A stretch of DNA of 50,732 bases from NCBI GenBank assembly GCA_031280645.1, contig JAITGL010000003.1:1-50732 (forward strand), written 5' to 3'. The notes beneath the pieces are model-generated. The model was not told the origin of the DNA. It saw only the letters and a list, made by a program, of their open reading frames with translations, and made no database searches. Shown in pieces: positions 1 to 8,874 of this stretch. A program made the position numbers and the translations under genes. How positions within the stretch are numbered: position 1 is the first letter of the stretch; each line of letters begins with the position of its first letter. Source of the stretch: Tannerellaceae bacterium (GTDB taxonomy: Bacteria; Bacteroidota; Bacteroidia; Bacteroidales; Tannerellaceae).

Positions 1-219
1 AGCGGACGTTCGGCCTTCGCCAACCTCGGCAGCAGTAGCGGATTCATGCTGATAGCTCTGGTAATCATAGCCGGCCAATGGCTGATAGTCACCCTCGGTC
101 GGGAGATGTTCAACGTCACTCCGCTGCAAGCCATGGATTGGCTGATCATTATCGGCGGCACCTCCGTAGTTCTCTGGATAGGCGAGGGGATTAGATGGGC
201 CCGGAGATTCCGCAATTAA
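1..219 (+). CDS. Cation-transporting P-type ATPase, C-terminal end (partial)
   Basis: The window opens inside this gene; frame 1 stays open to a TAA at 217-219. The 72 residues seen include a membrane helix with GQWLIVTLGREMF, then PLQAMDWLIIIG, a second helix and a basic tail ending RWARRFRN. This order is typical of the last two helices of the cation-ATPase C-terminal domain of calcium-type P-type pumps. The ion cannot be told from this end. The pump would sit in the inner membrane. A strong hairpin terminator follows about 60 bases later, so the gene probably ends a transcript. Confidence 0.75.
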   Translation, partial: SGRSAFANLGSSSGFMLIALVIIAGQWLIVTLGREMFNVTPLQAMDWLIIIGGTSVVLWIGEGIRWARRFRN

Positions 220-246
220 TATAGTTGGCAAGCGGTTGGAATAATT

Positions 247-327
247 CCGAAATGCGCCGGAAATTTCCGGAGGGCATCCAAAAAAATCCGAAACGCTCCA
301 GAGATTTCCGGAGCGTTTCGGATTTTT
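247..327. repeat. Two-copy repeat, offset 41 bases, that forms the terminator
   Basis: Two related copies start at 247 (CCGAAATGCGCCGGAAATTT) and 288 (CCGAAACGCTCCAGAGATTT), both continuing into CCGGAG. The first copy contains a perfect 14-base palindrome, CCGGAAATTTCCGG, at 257-270. The second copy is the terminator stem. The 41-base offset is close to the 42-base period of other intergenic arrays in this window. Confidence 0.6.
282..327 (+). terminator. Rho-independent terminator after the ATPase gene
   Basis: An 18-base perfect stem (282-299 with 310-327) closes a 10-base loop. The core arm AATCCGAAACGCTCC pairs with GGAGCGTTTCGGATT, and the 3' arm ends in a run of T. It is A-rich on the other side, so it could also terminate minus-strand transcripts. 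Confidence 0.85.
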
Positions 328-429
328 ATTAGCAAGCCGGCCCGTTTCCGGCGGGGCTTCCTGCCTGATCGGATGGGAACTCGGGCTTTGCATGGGTAAA
401 CGGGAAAGGTTGGAGGCGGCAAGGATACA

Positions 430-461
430 TTTCCGATTTCCACCTCAAACAAATATCTTTA
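430..461 (+). promoter_or_regulatory. Probable cstA promoter
   Basis: TATCTTTA at 454-461 resembles the Bacteroidetes -7 element TAnnTTTG with one mismatch. TTTC at 430-433 lies 20 bases upstream in the place of the -33 TTTG. Transcription would start near 468, about 20 bases before the ATG at 489. Both boxes are imperfect. Confidence 0.4.
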
Positions 462-488
462 CCCGCGAAAAAAGATCTTCATAGTATC

Positions 489-1904
489 ATGATCACTTTT
501 ATCTTATCAATACTTCTCCTTATCGGAGGATATGCGGGCTACGGATATATCGTTGAGCGAGTGTTTGGGGCCGACGCCGGCCGCCCTACGCCTGCGGTTG
601 AAATGGCCGACGGCGTTGATTACGTGCCGATGGGCTGGGGGAAAATCTTTCTCATCCAGTTTCTAAATATTGCCGGGCTTGGGCCGATATTCGGGGCTGT
701 AATGGGCGCCGTATACGGTCCGGCGGCATTCCTTTGGATAGTGTTCGGAAGTATTTTCGGCGGGGCTGCGCACGATTATTTGTCGGGCATGATGTCGGCG
801 CGCAACAAGGGTATGAGCTTGCCCGAGCTTGGCGGGGCTTGCCTGGGCAACGCGTTCAAACAGTTTATGCGCGGGTTTGCCGTGTTGCTGATGGTACTTG
901 TGGGGGCGGTATTTATCGCCGGGCCTTCAAAGCTCCTGGCCGGACTTACGCCCGATGTTTTCGGATATACTTTTTGGTGCGTCGCTATATTCATTTATTA
1001 TGTTGTGGCAACCATGCTGCCGATCGACAAGGTTATCGGGCGGATATATCCCGCGTTTGGCTTCGCGCTGCTGTTTATGGCTATTGGCATCGGCTCGATG
1101 ATTATTATCCGCAACGCTCCGGTTCCTGAGGCAACGCCTGCCAACCTGTACAACATGCACTCAAGGGCCGAGGCTTTCCCTATCTTCCCGATGCTTTTTA
1201 TCTCGATTGCCTGCGGGGCCGTGTCGGGATTCCACGCCACGCAGTCGCCGCTAATGGCAAGGTGCTTGCGGAACGAGAAGCATGGCCGGAGGGTGTTCTA
1301 CGGAGCGATGATTGCCGAAGGAATAGTGGCCCTGATATGGGCCGCCGCCGCGATGAGCTTTTTCGGAAGCGTTGGCGGATTGCAAGAGTTCCTTGCCGCC
1401 AATGACAATAATGCCGCCGCGGCGGTTGACAGCATTGCCCGCTCATGGCTTGGTCGCGCCGGCGGACTGCTTGCGATAGTGGGGGTGATAGCCGCTCCGA
1501 TCACGTCGGGCGATACCGCGTTCCGGTCGGCGCGGCTCATAGTGGCCGACTTTTTGGGCTATCCGCAAAAGCCGCTGCTTAATCGCGCCTTGATAGCCTT
1601 GCCGCTGTTTGCCGTTGGATTTGTTATCCTTCAGATGAATTTCGAGGCTCTGTGGCGGTACTTTGCATGGGCTAACCAAACGCTGGCGGCGGCCACGCTG
1701 TGGGTCGTAACCGTATATCTTTATAATGAGAAGAAATGCTTTTGGATATCTCTTTTCCCTGCAATATTTATGACGATGGTTGTTGCAACCTACATTGCCA
1801 TCGCTCCCGAAGGCTTCCGCCTCCCGCCTTATGCGGGCTACATTGCGGGCGGATGCGTAACGATGGGTATAACGGCGTGGCTGCGATTCAGAATTTTACT
1901 CTGA
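489..1904 (+). CDS. cstA: Carbon starvation protein CstA family transporter
   Basis: A 471-residue, very hydrophobic inner-membrane protein. It has the CstA family signatures: an early GYIVERVFGAD followed by a pre-helix DYVPMGW, the motif GPIFGAVMGAVYGPAAFLWI, and GGAAHDYLSGMMSARNKG near residue 95. The later GFHATQSPLMARCLRNE and ITSGDTAFRSARLI segments also fit. CstA proteins take up peptides or pyruvate, mostly when carbon is scarce. The protein is shorter than the roughly 700-residue enterobacterial form, which is usual for Bacteroidales. It is followed after 34 bases by the stringent-response enzyme gene, a sensible neighbour for a starvation transporter, but co-transcription is inferred only from spacing. 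Confidence 0.92.
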   Translation: MITFILSILLLIGGYAGYGYIVERVFGADAGRPTPAVEMADGVDYVPMGWGKIFLIQFLNIAGLGPIFGAVMGAVYGPAAFLWIVFGSIFGGAAHDYLSGMMSARNKGMSLPELGGACLGNAFKQFMRGFAVLLMVLVGAVFIAGPSKLLAGLTPDVFGYTFWCVAIFIYYVVATMLPIDKVIGRIYPAFGFALLFMAIGIGSMIIIRNAPVPEATPANLYNMHSRAEAFPIFPMLFISIACGAVSGFHATQSPLMARCLRNEKHGRRVFYGAMIAEGIVALIWAAAAMSFFGSVGGLQEFLAANDNNAAAAVDSIARSWLGRAGGLLAIVGVIAAPITSGDTAFRSARLIVADFLGYPQKPLLNRALIALPLFAVGFVILQMNFEALWRYFAWANQTLAAATLWVVTVYLYNEKKCFWISLFPAIFMTMVVATYIAIAPEGFRLPPYAGYIAGGCVTMGITAWLRFRILL

Positions 1905-1938
1905 CCCGCTTATTTGTAAAACGAAAAAATATCAACCC

Positions 1939-4152
1939 ATGAACCCAGACATTTTTTTCACTGACGACGAGTGTATCCGCTTCAACGCCTCGGTTCGCTC
2001 CCTGGCCCGCATCCTTATATCTTTCATGAGCAAATGCGATATACGGAAGCTGAAGCAAATAGTTGCCGACGCCGCCGCTCAAGGCTGTTACGACCGCGAT
2101 CGTAACGGCATTAACGGATTGCTGCGCAATATGGAAACGGTTAGGATAGCCGCCGGCGAGATGGGGCTCAAGCGGGCGCCCATCGTTGCCCAGATACTTT
2201 ACAGGCCGGCGCTCAAGAAGCTTCATTCGGCGGCCGACGTAGAGAAGCTTTTCGACGCCGACGCAGCCCAGCTTGTTGAGCGCCTGCTGCGCACCTCGGA
2301 GCTTTACGCCCGCAATACGGCCGTAGACTCGGAGAACTTCCATCGCCTGCTGTTCAGCTTTGCCGAAGACGTTAGGGTGATCCTCCTAATGCTGGCCGAC
2401 CGCTTGTACATGATGCGGGCGGGCAAGCAAATTGCCGACAACGAGCAGCGCTTGCGCCTGGCCCGCGAGGCGTCGTACCTCTACGCTCCGCTGGCCCACC
2501 GCCTCGGCCTGTATGCCATCAAGGGCGAGCTTGAAGACTTGTCGCTCAAGTATACCGATCCCGATCAGTTTGCTTTCATAAAGGCTAAACTTAGTGAAAC
2601 CAAACAATCGCGCGATGCTTACATAGCCCGCTTCATTGCTCCGATAAAGGAAAAGCTACTGGATGATGGATTTACTTTCGACATTAAAGGGCGCACGAAA
2701 TCTATCCATTCCATTAATAACAAATTAAAGAAGCAGCAAACGGAGTTTGAAAAGATATACGACCTGTTTGCCATCCGCGTAATCCTCGACATGCCGTTCG
2801 ACTCGCGCGAGAAAGAACGCTCGGAATGCTGGCGGGCCTTTTCCATAATTACCAATATGTACCAGCCCAATCCCAAGAGGCTGAAAGATTGGACTTCAAT
2901 CCCGAAAAGCAACGGATATGAGAGCCTGCACACAACCGTGATGGGGCCTCGCGAGCAGTGGGTGGAAGTTCAGATCCGCACGCGCCGCATGGACGAGATT
3001 GCCGAGAAAGGCTTCGCCGCCCATTGGAAGTATAAAGGAGTGAAAGAAGATACCGGCCTCGACGAGATCCTTGCCAACGTTCGCCTCGCGCTCGAAGCGA
3101 AGGACGCCGATCCTTACGATTTGATGAAGAACTTCCGCATGGATCTGTACAGCGATGAGATTTACGTGTTCACTCCCAAAGGCGCCATCATCAAGCTGCC
3201 TAAAGGATCAACGGTACTCGACTTCGCCTTTGCCGTGCATACCGAGGTAGGCTCGCGGTGCGTGTCGGCCCGCGTTAACGATCGAAATGTTCCGATACGG
3301 CATGTGCTGAGCAACGGCGATACCGTTGCGGTTCAAACCCTGCCCACGCAATCGCCCAAGCCCGGATGGCTGGCCTTTGTTTCAACCTCGAAGGCGCGGA
3401 TAAAAATAAAGCAGGCGCTGAGGGAAGAAGCGGCCAAGAACACCGAGTTTGCCAAGGAACTCCTCCAACGACGATTCAAAAACCGCAAGATCGACCTCGG
3501 CGAAGCCACCCTCATGCGCTTCATAAAGAAGAAAGGCTACAAAACCGTTACCGACTTCTACCTCGACATAGCCGAAGGCAAACTCGACGCCGGGCAACTG
3601 ATCGACGAGTACGTTGACTTCGACCGTAAGGAACGCGAGCCCGACCAGGAAGTAATCAGCGCCGGATCATTCGCCCCCACCCACGAACTCGAAGAACTCA
3701 CCACCCAGCCCGACGTGCTGATAATCGACAAGAACCTTACCGGCATCGAGTTCAAGCTGGCCAAATGCTGCAACCCGATATTCGGCGACGAAGTGTTCGC
3801 CTTCGTATCAACCCAGGGCATCAAGATACACCGCGCCGACTGCCCCAACAGCCACGCCATGCGCAGCCGCCTGGGATTCCGCATCCTCGAAGCACGCTGG
3901 AGCGGCAAAGGAGCGAACGACTACGTGGTCGACCTCATCGTATCAGGGCGCGACGACATCGGAATCGTAACCAACGTATCCTCCGTGATAAGCAAAGAAG
4001 CCGGCGTTGTACTACGCAACTTTAACATCGACTCAACCGACGGCTTCTTCCAGGGACGCTTCGGAGTGATCGTGAAAAACACCCGGTCGCTCGCAACGCT
4101 TGTAGGCAAAATAAAAGCCGTTAAAGGCGTAAGCGGCGTAACAAGGCGATGA
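1939..4152 (+). CDS. RelA/SpoT-type (p)ppGpp synthetase, hydrolase domain degenerate
   Basis: A 737-residue long Rel protein. Residues about 20-190 occupy the HD hydrolase position, but the catalytic HD and ED pairs are gone: where families have an LLHDVVEDT-like motif this protein reads [10 protein letters not shown]. Only the LADRLYMMR element (about 152-160) survives. The synthetase domain is intact: [13 protein letters not shown] near 251, YDLFAIRVI near 274, [18 protein letters not shown] near 314 and EVQIRT near 343. A TGS domain (about 404-466), a zinc-finger-like segment with KCCNP and HRADCP (about 610-640) and a C-terminal ACT domain follow. It should make (p)ppGpp at the ribosome during amino-acid starvation, while hydrolysis would need another enzyme. 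The charge motif is RxKD rather than the ExDD of classical RelA. Confidence 0.9.
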   Translation: MNPDIFFTDDECIRFNASVRSLARILISFMSKCDIRKLKQIVADAAAQGCYDRDRNGINGLLRNMETVRIAAGEMGLKRAPIVAQILYRPALKKLHSAADVEKLFDADAAQLVERLLRTSELYARNTAVDSENFHRLLFSFAEDVRVILLMLADRLYMMRAGKQIADNEQRLRLAREASYLYAPLAHRLGLYAIKGELEDLSLKYTDPDQFAFIKAKLSETKQSRDAYIARFIAPIKEKLLDDGFTFDIKGRTKSIHSINNKLKKQQTEFEKIYDLFAIRVILDMPFDSREKERSECWRAFSIITNMYQPNPKRLKDWTSIPKSNGYESLHTTVMGPREQWVEVQIRTRRMDEIAEKGFAAHWKYKGVKEDTGLDEILANVRLALEAKDADPYDLMKNFRMDLYSDEIYVFTPKGAIIKLPKGSTVLDFAFAVHTEVGSRCVSARVNDRNVPIRHVLSNGDTVAVQTLPTQSPKPGWLAFVSTSKARIKIKQALREEAAKNTEFAKELLQRRFKNRKIDLGEATLMRFIKKKGYKTVTDFYLDIAEGKLDAGQLIDEYVDFDRKEREPDQEVISAGSFAPTHELEELTTQPDVLIIDKNLTGIEFKLAKCCNPIFGDEVFAFVSTQGIKIHRADCPNSHAMRSRLGFRILEARWSGKGANDYVVDLIVSGRDDIGIVTNVSSVISKEAGVVLRNFNIDSTDGFFQGRFGVIVKNTRSLATLVGKIKAVKGVSGVTRR

Positions 4153-4177
4153 GCCGCAACGTAACCGTTACCTTTCG

Positions 4178-4185
4178 TACATTTG
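4178..4185 (+). promoter_or_regulatory. -7 element of the pyrB promoter
   Basis: TACATTTG is a perfect match to TAnnTTTG. Transcription would start near 4192, 17 bases before the pyrB ATG at 4209. No good -33 box is seen. Its place inside an upstream in-frame extension argues that pyrB starts at 4209 and not at the ATG at 4149. Confidence 0.55.
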
Positions 4186-4208
4186 CAAGCAACAGAAAAC
4201 AAAATCTA

Positions 4209-5132
4209 ATGGAAAATAAAAGTTTAGTATCAATAGACCAATACAGCCGGCCCGACATTATCCGGATCCTCGATAATGCCGCACGCTTTGAAAAGATCCC
4301 CAACCGCTACCTCCTTGAAGGAAAAATTGCCGCAACGCTCTTCTTTGAACCCTCAACGCGAACCCGCCTGAGCTTTGAAACAGCCGTGCTGAGGCTTGGA
4401 GGAAAAGTAATCGGCTTTCAAGACGCCTCGACCACCAGCTCCGCCAAGGGCGAAACCCTTAAAGACACCATACTGATGGTAAGCAATTACGCCGACCTTA
4501 TCATCATGCGGCACTACCTCGAAGGAGCCGCGCGATACGCCTCCGAAATAACCAACATTCCCGTAATCAACGCCGGCGACGGAGCCAACCAGCATCCCTC
4601 GCAAACACTACTCGACCTTTACTCCATACGGAAAACCCAAAACGGACAACTCGAAGGGAAAACCATCACCATCGTAGGCGACCTTAAATACGGCCGAACC
4701 GTACACTCGCTCATATCAGGCATGTCGCACTTCAGCCCAACCTTCCACTTCGTATCGCCCGACGAACTGAGGATGCCCGACGAGCAAAAACACTTCTGCG
4801 ACAACCTCGGCATACGATACACCGAGCAAACCGACTTCTCCCCCTCCGTAATAAACGGCAGCGATATAATTTACATGACGCGCGTACAGCGCGAACGATT
4901 TACCGACATGGAAGAATACGAGAAAGTGAAAAACGTATACGTACTCCGCGCCGAGATGCTCGCCCACTGCAAAAGCAACCTCCACATCCTGCACCCGCTT
5001 CCACGCGTTACCGAAATAGCGCTCAACGTTGACGACACGCCGCAAGCCTATTACTTTGAACAGGCCCGCAACGGCCTCTTCACCCGGCAAGCCATTATCT
5101 GCGAAGTATTAGGCATTAACCATTTAATATAA
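4209..5132 (+). CDS. pyrB: Aspartate carbamoyltransferase catalytic subunit
   Basis: A 307-residue protein of the usual ATCase length when started at 4209 ([13 protein letters not shown]). It catalyses carbamoyl phosphate plus aspartate to carbamoyl aspartate, the committed step of pyrimidine synthesis. The carbamoyl-phosphate loop [15 protein letters not shown] lies near residue 50. [12 protein letters not shown] is in the middle, and [14 protein letters not shown] near 262 carries the substrate-binding HPLPR. An earlier in-frame ATG at 4149 overlaps the rel stop and would add 20 residues with no family counterpart. The regulatory subunit gene follows after 6 bases, so the two are surely co-transcribed and form the allosteric holoenzyme. 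Confidence 0.97.
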   Translation: MENKSLVSIDQYSRPDIIRILDNAARFEKIPNRYLLEGKIAATLFFEPSTRTRLSFETAVLRLGGKVIGFQDASTTSSAKGETLKDTILMVSNYADLIIMRHYLEGAARYASEITNIPVINAGDGANQHPSQTLLDLYSIRKTQNGQLEGKTITIVGDLKYGRTVHSLISGMSHFSPTFHFVSPDELRMPDEQKHFCDNLGIRYTEQTDFSPSVINGSDIIYMTRVQRERFTDMEEYEKVKNVYVLRAEMLAHCKSNLHILHPLPRVTEIALNVDDTPQAYYFEQARNGLFTRQAIICEVLGINHLI

Positions 5133-5138
5133 TTACAG

Positions 5139-5606
5139 ATGCAAAGCGAAAACAAGAAAGAAGTAGCCGCCATCGAAAACGGTACTACCATCGACCACAT
5201 CCCCCCGAAGCAACTGTTCAAAGTAGCACACCTGCTCGAACTCGAACTCATCGAAAACTCAACCGTGATAATAGGCAACAACTTCTCCAGCCGCAAGATG
5301 GGCCGGAAAGGCATGATAAAAATTGAAGACAGGCACTTCAGCGAAAACGAAATAAGCCGCATCGCACTCGTTGCCCCAAACGCCGTTCTCAACAAGATAA
5401 CAGCCTATAAAGTGGCCGGCAAATACAACGTGCGCGACTTCCTGCCCAACCGCGTCAGCGGCCTCGTAAAATGCAATAACCCCCGCTGCATCACCAACAA
5501 CGAACCCATGAGCACCCGCTTCAATGTTGTCGACAAAGAGAAATGCCTGCTACAATGCTGCTACTGCGAACGAAAAATTAACCACGACGACATAATTATC
5601 CTTTAG
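5139..5606 (+). CDS. pyrI: Aspartate carbamoyltransferase regulatory subunit
   Basis: A 155-residue protein matching PyrI in size and layout. The N-terminal allosteric nucleotide-binding half includes GTTIDHIPPKQLFKV. The C-terminal zinc domain has the four-cysteine pattern CNNPRC ... CLLQCCYC (about 110-147) that makes the contact with PyrB. It confers CTP/ATP regulation on the catalytic trimers. There is one more cysteine in the second pair region (CCYC) than the minimum needed. The gene sits between pyrB (6-base gap) and a flavin reductase (3-base gap). Confidence 0.96.
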   Translation: MQSENKKEVAAIENGTTIDHIPPKQLFKVAHLLELELIENSTVIIGNNFSSRKMGRKGMIKIEDRHFSENEISRIALVAPNAVLNKITAYKVAGKYNVRDFLPNRVSGLVKCNNPRCITNNEPMSTRFNVVDKEKCLLQCCYCERKINHDDIIIL

Positions 5607-5609
5607 CCC

Positions 5610-6173
5610 ATGAAAACCGACTGGAAACCCGGAACAATGATCTACCCCCTGCCCGCCGTCATGATAAGCTGCGGCAGCAATCCAACCGATTATAACATCA
5701 TCACGGCAAGCTGGGTAGGAACCCTATGCTCCAACCCGCCGATGTGCTACGCCTCGATCCGGCCCGAGCGCCATTCGCACGCCATTATCAGCGCCACCCG
5801 CGAATTTGTAATCAACCTTACCACCGTAACCCTCGCACAGGCAACCGACTGGTGCGGCGTAAAATCGGGGCGCGACTGCAACAAGTTTGAAGCCATGAGC
5901 CTCACGCCCGGCAAAGCGTCGGTAACAGGAGCCCCAACAATCGCCGAATCGCCCCTCGCCATCGAGTGCCGCGTGTGCAACGTAATACCGCTCGGCAGCC
6001 ACGACATGTTTATGGCCAACGTTGTAAACATCCAGGCCGACTCGCAATACCTCGACGAGCAAACCGGCGCATTCAACATGGAAGCCGCCGGCCTCCTGGC
6101 CTACTCGCACGGCAAGTACTTCGCACTGGGAGAATTTATCGGGAAATTCGGATGGACGGTAAAGAAAGGCTAA
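5610..6173 (+). CDS. Flavin reductase-like FMN-binding protein
   Basis: A 187-residue protein of the flavin reductase/DIM6-NTAB fold. Features include KPGTMIYPLPAVMISCG at the N terminus, ITASWVGTLCSNPPMCYASIRP around residue 35 and EFVINLTT near 68. The closing segment AAGLLAYSHGKYFALGE is typical of the Bacteroidales members. It should bind FMN and reduce it or use it for redox transfer; the physiological partner is unknown. It starts 3 bases after pyrI, so it is probably translated from the same mRNA. The link to pyrimidine synthesis is only by position. Confidence 0.85.
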   Translation: MKTDWKPGTMIYPLPAVMISCGSNPTDYNIITASWVGTLCSNPPMCYASIRPERHSHAIISATREFVINLTTVTLAQATDWCGVKSGRDCNKFEAMSLTPGKASVTGAPTIAESPLAIECRVCNVIPLGSHDMFMANVVNIQADSQYLDEQTGAFNMEAAGLLAYSHGKYFALGEFIGKFGWTVKKG

Positions 6174-6379
6174 CAGAGGATAAGCCGCCGCAACGCAGCC
6201 GGCCGGCGCTACCCCGTTAGCCGTAACAACCCGCTTCGCCGGCTTTGAAACAAACCGCCGGCCTGCAATCGCCTTGCGCAGGCTCCCGTTCGGTCGGCAT
6301 TAATATAATGTGAAAAGGATAAGAGCCCGCGTATTTTGTGCGAGACAGTTTCGCGCGCGCAACGGCCCCGCCCGGATAA

Positions 6380-7065
6380 TCAGGCCTCAATGCGCCGGCG
6401 AAACGATTCCGGGCGGTTAAATTGGGGGCGGAATGCAGGCGAAATGTTTCCGGTAAAAACCGATGGCCTCAATGTGAAGTGGGTATTCTGCCCCTGAAAT
6501 GGATTGGTAAAATAGTGCCGACGCATTTATCTAAGTTGAGTTGGATTGGTAAAATTTCGCCGACACTTTTATCTAAGTTGAGTTGGATCGGTAAAATTTC
6601 GCCGACGCATTTATCTAAGTTGAGTTGGATCGGTAAAATTTCGCCGACACTTTTATCTAAGTTGAGTTGGATCGGTAAAATTTCGCCGACGCATTTATCT
6701 AATTTCAACTGGGGGACGAAATTTCGCCGGCACTTTTGCCCCGGAAAAATTTCGCGAGAAAATGCCGGCGAAATCCGGGCTCCATTTTTACCTGGATCTT
6801 TAAACTGCGCGGCGCAATGCTGCGGCTTGGTTCGCGGGGGAGGAATCTGCGGGAGATGCGTTGTCGCCGCCGTGAAATGAGTGGAGCGCTACGGGGCAAT
6901 TGTTCCGGGCGGTTAAACCGGGGGCGGAACGCGGGCGCAATATTCCCGGTAAAAAAATGGGGGGCTCAATGTGAAGCGACATTTTGCCGATATAACGAAT
7001 CGGGCAAATTGTGCCGGCACATTGGCCTCAAAGAAATTTGGCGAGAAAATGCCGGCGCAGCATAG
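6380..7065. repeat. Intergenic repeat region with a 42-base tandem core
   Basis: This fills most of the gap between the flavin reductase and the PglE-like gene; no gene is supported here. The core has contiguous 42-base units starting at 6501, 6543, 6585, 6627 and 6669, each with GGATYGGTAAAATTTCGCCG. Successive units alternate between ACGCATTTATC and ACACTTTTATC, giving an 84-base higher order. Diverged relatives flank the core: GGCGAAACGATTCCGG (6397) and GGCGAAATGTTTCCGG (6438) are 41 apart. A roughly 85-base stretch near 6410 (GGGCGGTTAAATTGGGGGCG) recurs near 6910. A further pair sharing GCGAGAAAATGCCGGCG lies near 6755 and 7045. Reading frames through the core are a by-product of a period divisible by 3. 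Confidence 0.9.
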
Positions 7066-7107
7066 CCCTCTTTTTTTAGCGGAACGATAAACGCGCAGGC
7101 TATGAAT

Positions 7108-8241
7108 TTATCTCGCAAAACCTTGAATCACATCGGTAACCCTCTCAAGGTCGGCGTCGGAAAGCGAGGGGCCGGAGGGGAGGCAGAGGCCTTGGGCAAA
7201 CAGGGCCTCCGAGGTTCCGTCGCCATAAAAGGCCGCCCCGGCAAAAACGGGCTGAAGGTGCATAGGTTTCCAGAGCGGACGGGTTTCGATATTGGCCCGC
7301 TCCATCGCCTGCCGCAAATCTTCGCGGGTGAACCCGCTTTTTTCCGGATCTACCTGTATGCAGGTTAGCCAATGGTTGGACTGGAAACCGGCGGCGGGAT
7401 TTTTGAGGAGGCTAACGCCGTTGATTTTTGCCAGCCGCCCGGCGTATATAGCATTTATAGCGCGCCGCCGCGCAACATATTTGTCGAGCCATTCCATTTG
7501 TCCGCGGCCAATGCCGGCGCATATATTGCTCATCCGGTAATTGTATCCTATGGCGGAATGCTGGTAGTGCGGAGCCGGGTCGCGCGCCTGGGTGGCGTAA
7601 AAGCGCGCGGTTTCGGCCTCGGCGGCCGTTCGGCACGCTAAGGCTCCTCCGCCGGAGGTGGTTATCATCTTGTTGCCGTTAAACGAAAGGCAGGCGAAGC
7701 GGCCGAACGATCCGCATTTGCGGCCCTGATATTCGGATCCGAGGGCCTCGGCGGCGTCTTCGAGTACAGGAATTTTGTAGGCCTCGGCAATCCGGCTTAT
7801 TTCATCCATTGCGGCGGGCATTCCGTAAAGATGTACGGGGATAATAGCTTTGGGAGCTTTCCCTGTGAGCTTCAATCGGTCGCGTATGGCGATCTCCAAA
7901 AAGCGGGGCGACATGTTCCACGTTTCCTTTTCGCTATCCACAAATACGGGCCTGGCTCCCACATAAACGATGGGATTAGCCGATGCGGCGAAGGTAAACG
8001 ATTGGCAAATAACCTCGTCGCCGGCTCCGGCGCCCAGCATTACGAGCCCCAGGTGCAGGGCGGCCGTTCCGGAGCTAAGGGCGGCTACATGCCGGTTGCC
8101 GATATATTGCCCGAGCTGAGATTCAAAGGCGTCGACATTGGGTCCGAGCGGTACAACCCAATTGGTATCAAATGCTTCGCTGACGTATTTTTGCTCGGAG
8201 CCGCTCATCGTGGCGAGGGAGAGGTGGAGGCGCGGGGGCAT
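7108..8241 (-). CDS. DegT/DnrJ/EryC1-type sugar aminotransferase (PglE-like)
   Basis: A 377-residue PLP enzyme that would transfer an amino group to a 4-keto nucleotide sugar. SSGTAALHL near residue 56 is the phosphate-binding loop. EDAAEALGS carries the cofactor-contacting Asp162. The Schiff-base lysine is Lys191 in SFNGNKMITTSGGG. WKPMHLQPVF near 330 is a substrate-side element common in the UDP-4-amino-sugar branch. Together with PglD-like and PglC-like genes just upstream, and a PglF-like dehydratase at the head of the locus, it probably makes the 4-amino sugar of a bacillosamine-type pathway. The sugar assignment is inferred from context. It is the last gene of the glycan operon, 4 bases after the PglD-like gene. 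Confidence 0.88.
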   Translation of the reverse strand: MPPRLHLSLATMSGSEQKYVSEAFDTNWVVPLGPNVDAFESQLGQYIGNRHVAALSSGTAALHLGLVMLGAGAGDEVICQSFTFAASANPIVYVGARPVFVDSEKETWNMSPRFLEIAIRDRLKLTGKAPKAIIPVHLYGMPAAMDEISRIAEAYKIPVLEDAAEALGSEYQGRKCGSFGRFACLSFNGNKMITTSGGGALACRTAAEAETARFYATQARDPAPHYQHSAIGYNYRMSNICAGIGRGQMEWLDKYVARRRAINAIYAGRLAKINGVSLLKNPAAGFQSNHWLTCIQVDPEKSGFTREDLRQAMERANIETRPLWKPMHLQPVFAGAAFYGDGTSEALFAQGLCLPSGPSLSDADLERVTDVIQGFAR

Positions 8242-8245
8242 TGCT

Positions 8246-8851
8246 TTATTTATATGGATTATTTTCCTGGGAGCTACGGATTATTCGGCACTTATTGCCG
8301 GCCGCCACCACCATGTCAGGGATATTTTGTCTCACAACAGAGCCGGCTCCTATAATAGCCCATTTGCCGATTGTTACTCCCGGCAGTACGGTTGCTCCCG
8401 CGCCGATCCAGGATCCTTCGCCAACTTTTACGTTGCCGCATAAGGTGGCATGAGGAGCGATATGTACAAAGCTTTCGATAACGCACTCGTGATCTATTGA
8501 GGATGCGCTATTTACAATACAGTGTTTCCCAATTTCGCTGCACGATTGGATAACCGCGCCTTGCATAACCACGGTTCCATCCTTTATTGTTGCCCGGCGC
8601 GACATAATTGCCGAAGGATGTATGGCTTTACTGAAATTGAGTTTGAGCGAACAGGCGATCTTGTATCGTGTATAATTATCGCCAATTCCTATAATCAGCG
8701 GTCCTTTCACTTGGCTTGTAGGGTAAACCATATATCCATAGTGGGAGCCAACGCTTGCATTGTCGGCAAAAAGAGCATCAACGCTGATACCGCTATCTTC
8801 AAGAATTTCAAGGATTACTTTTGCATGACCTCCTGCTCCGTATATGTACAT
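8246..8851 (-). CDS. Sugar N-acyltransferase, PglD/NeuD-like
   Basis: A 201-residue protein with an N-terminal Rossmann-like PglD domain (MYIYGAGGHAKVILEILEDSG) and a C-terminal left-handed beta-helix of hexapeptide repeats. The beta-helix is visible as repeated small-residue turns such as GKHCIVNSASSIDHEC and GNVKVGEGSWIGAGATVLPG. The His in SIDHEC is in the place of the catalytic base of PglD. It should acetylate the 4-amino group of a UDP-sugar using acetyl-CoA in the cytosol. It is flanked by the aminotransferase and the phospho-sugar transferase of the same predicted pathway. Confidence 0.88.
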   Translation of the reverse strand: MYIYGAGGHAKVILEILEDSGISVDALFADNASVGSHYGYMVYPTSQVKGPLIIGIGDNYTRYKIACSLKLNFSKAIHPSAIMSRRATIKDGTVVMQGAVIQSCSEIGKHCIVNSASSIDHECVIESFVHIAPHATLCGNVKVGEGSWIGAGATVLPGVTIGKWAIIGAGSVVRQNIPDMVVAAGNKCRIIRSSQENNPYK

Positions 8852-8874
8852 GGATTACGTTGTTGTGTATTTTT

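Noticed and set aside
4149..4208. Upstream in-frame start for pyrB
   Set aside because: It would add 20 residues not found in the family, overlaps the rel stop and contains the -7 element of the likely pyrB promoter.
6422..6880. 152-codon frame with 14-residue repeats (WIGKISPTHLSKLS type)
   Set aside because: It is explained by the 42-base array. The flanking parts of the frame are not protein-like, and the opposite strand is open too.
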